Shown here: in pieces, positions 63,789-64,000 of the stretch | How positions within the stretch are numbered: position 1 is the first letter of the stretch | Layout of the letters: every line of letters starts with the position of its first letter | Source of the DNA: Calothrix sp. 336/3 | Lineage (GTDB): Bacteria; Cyanobacteriota; Cyanobacteriia; Cyanobacteriales; Nostocaceae | Assembly (NCBI RefSeq): GCF_000734895.2 | Contig: NZ_CP011382.1 | Span: forward strand, 2,024,700 to 2,088,699 | Direction: 5' to 3' | Length of the DNA stretch: 64,000 bases | Notes under the pieces: generated by a model | What the model saw: only the letters and a program-made list of their open reading frames with translations | Told to the model about the DNA's origin: nothing | Database searches by the model: none | Position numbers and translations under genes: made by a program

Positions 63789-64000
63789 TTTGTTTGACAG
63801 TAATTGTTCCCATAATTGAAATCCGTCAGTAAAAGATGCGTGTAATAGTCGTTCGATTGCTACAAATTGAAGTTCGTTAATTTCTCCGGTAAATGATTTC
63901 CAAGAGCGTTCTAATTTCGAGAGAATTTTCTCGATCGCTCGCTAGTTCCCGTACTCAAGTTTCAACGGTATATGTGCAATAAAGTCGCAAAGTTTTCGGT
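63789..64000 (-). pseudogene. upstream coding part of VirB4/TraC with an in-frame TAG
   Basis: Same frame as the 688-aa product. From the window edge it reads RKLCDFIAHIPLKLEYGN, then TAG (63942-63944), then RAIEKILSKLERSWKSFTGE and on to ATG 63788. Both sides look like one protein, so the TAG is probably a nonsense mutation of a Gln or Glu codon. No ATG, GTG or TTG lies between the TAG and 63788. Confidence 0.65.

Overview
The window looks like part of a large plasmid from a filamentous, Nostoc/Calothrix-like cyanobacterium. The octamer GCGATCGC (HIP1, typical of cyanobacteria) occurs throughout, for example at 284-291 and 1852-1859. Many genes belong to families I know mainly from cyanobacterial plasmids: a CyRepA1-type replication protein, a MobV relaxase, a ParM-like segregation actin and a VirB/Tra-like type IV secretion operon. 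I see no rRNA, no complete tRNA and no CRISPR array. Assignment to an order, and to a plasmid rather than an integrated element, is inference.

Layout. 1-2.3 kb: a partial Uma2-like gene, three small plasmid genes of unknown role and an XRE-type regulator, all on the minus strand. 2.3-6.2 kb: the probable replication module, with repA followed by the degenerate 3' end of a second repA copy. 6.4-12.2 kb: two divergent genes that both lost their 5' ends at one junction (an Hsp70 and an AAA-like NTPase), then a large NTPase with 14 WD40 repeats. 12.3-17.5 kb: a coiled-coil plasmid protein and a run of small plus-strand genes. 17.7-20.8 kb: a RecD2-like helicase and a DUF4365/HicA-like pair. 20.9-22.7 kb: decayed genes (a frameshifted GNAT, and a GNAT-ROK chimera with a nonsense codon). 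22.8-27.2 kb: a DevBCA-type exporter facing a PadR regulator, with an inverted repeat between them that could be the operator.

27.3-31.1 kb: a 1252-residue protein in which I recognise the conserved blocks of the two-barrel RNA polymerase family (eukaryotic RNA-dependent RNA polymerases, phage YonO, RNAP beta'), including a complete DFDGD metal-binding motif. This is the best candidate here for an undescribed system. 31.5-36.2 kb: a minus-strand block for stability (ParM-like actin, ParR-like partner, ParA/MinD-like ATPase, membrane protein). 36.2-37.5 kb: a non-coding stretch likely to hold the centromere and/or oriT, just upstream of the MobV relaxase. 39.6-47.3 kb: accessory cargo (HNH nuclease, methyltransferase, Crp-like regulator, SnoaL-like protein, WGR-DUF1963 fusion, retropepsin-like pair).

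47.4-64 kb: a minus-strand conjugation operon in the order VirB4/TraC, VirB5-like, VirB6-like, VirB8-like, VirB10-like, VirB9/TraK-like, a large exported protein, a membrane protein, the coupling protein, two unknown proteins and a Ycf46-like AAA ATPase. The coupling-protein gene is cut by a 1440-bp IS4-family element with an exact 9-bp target duplication. The VirB4/TraC frame carries an in-frame TAG near the window edge. So the replication, segregation and relaxase genes look intact, while self-transfer is probably lost.
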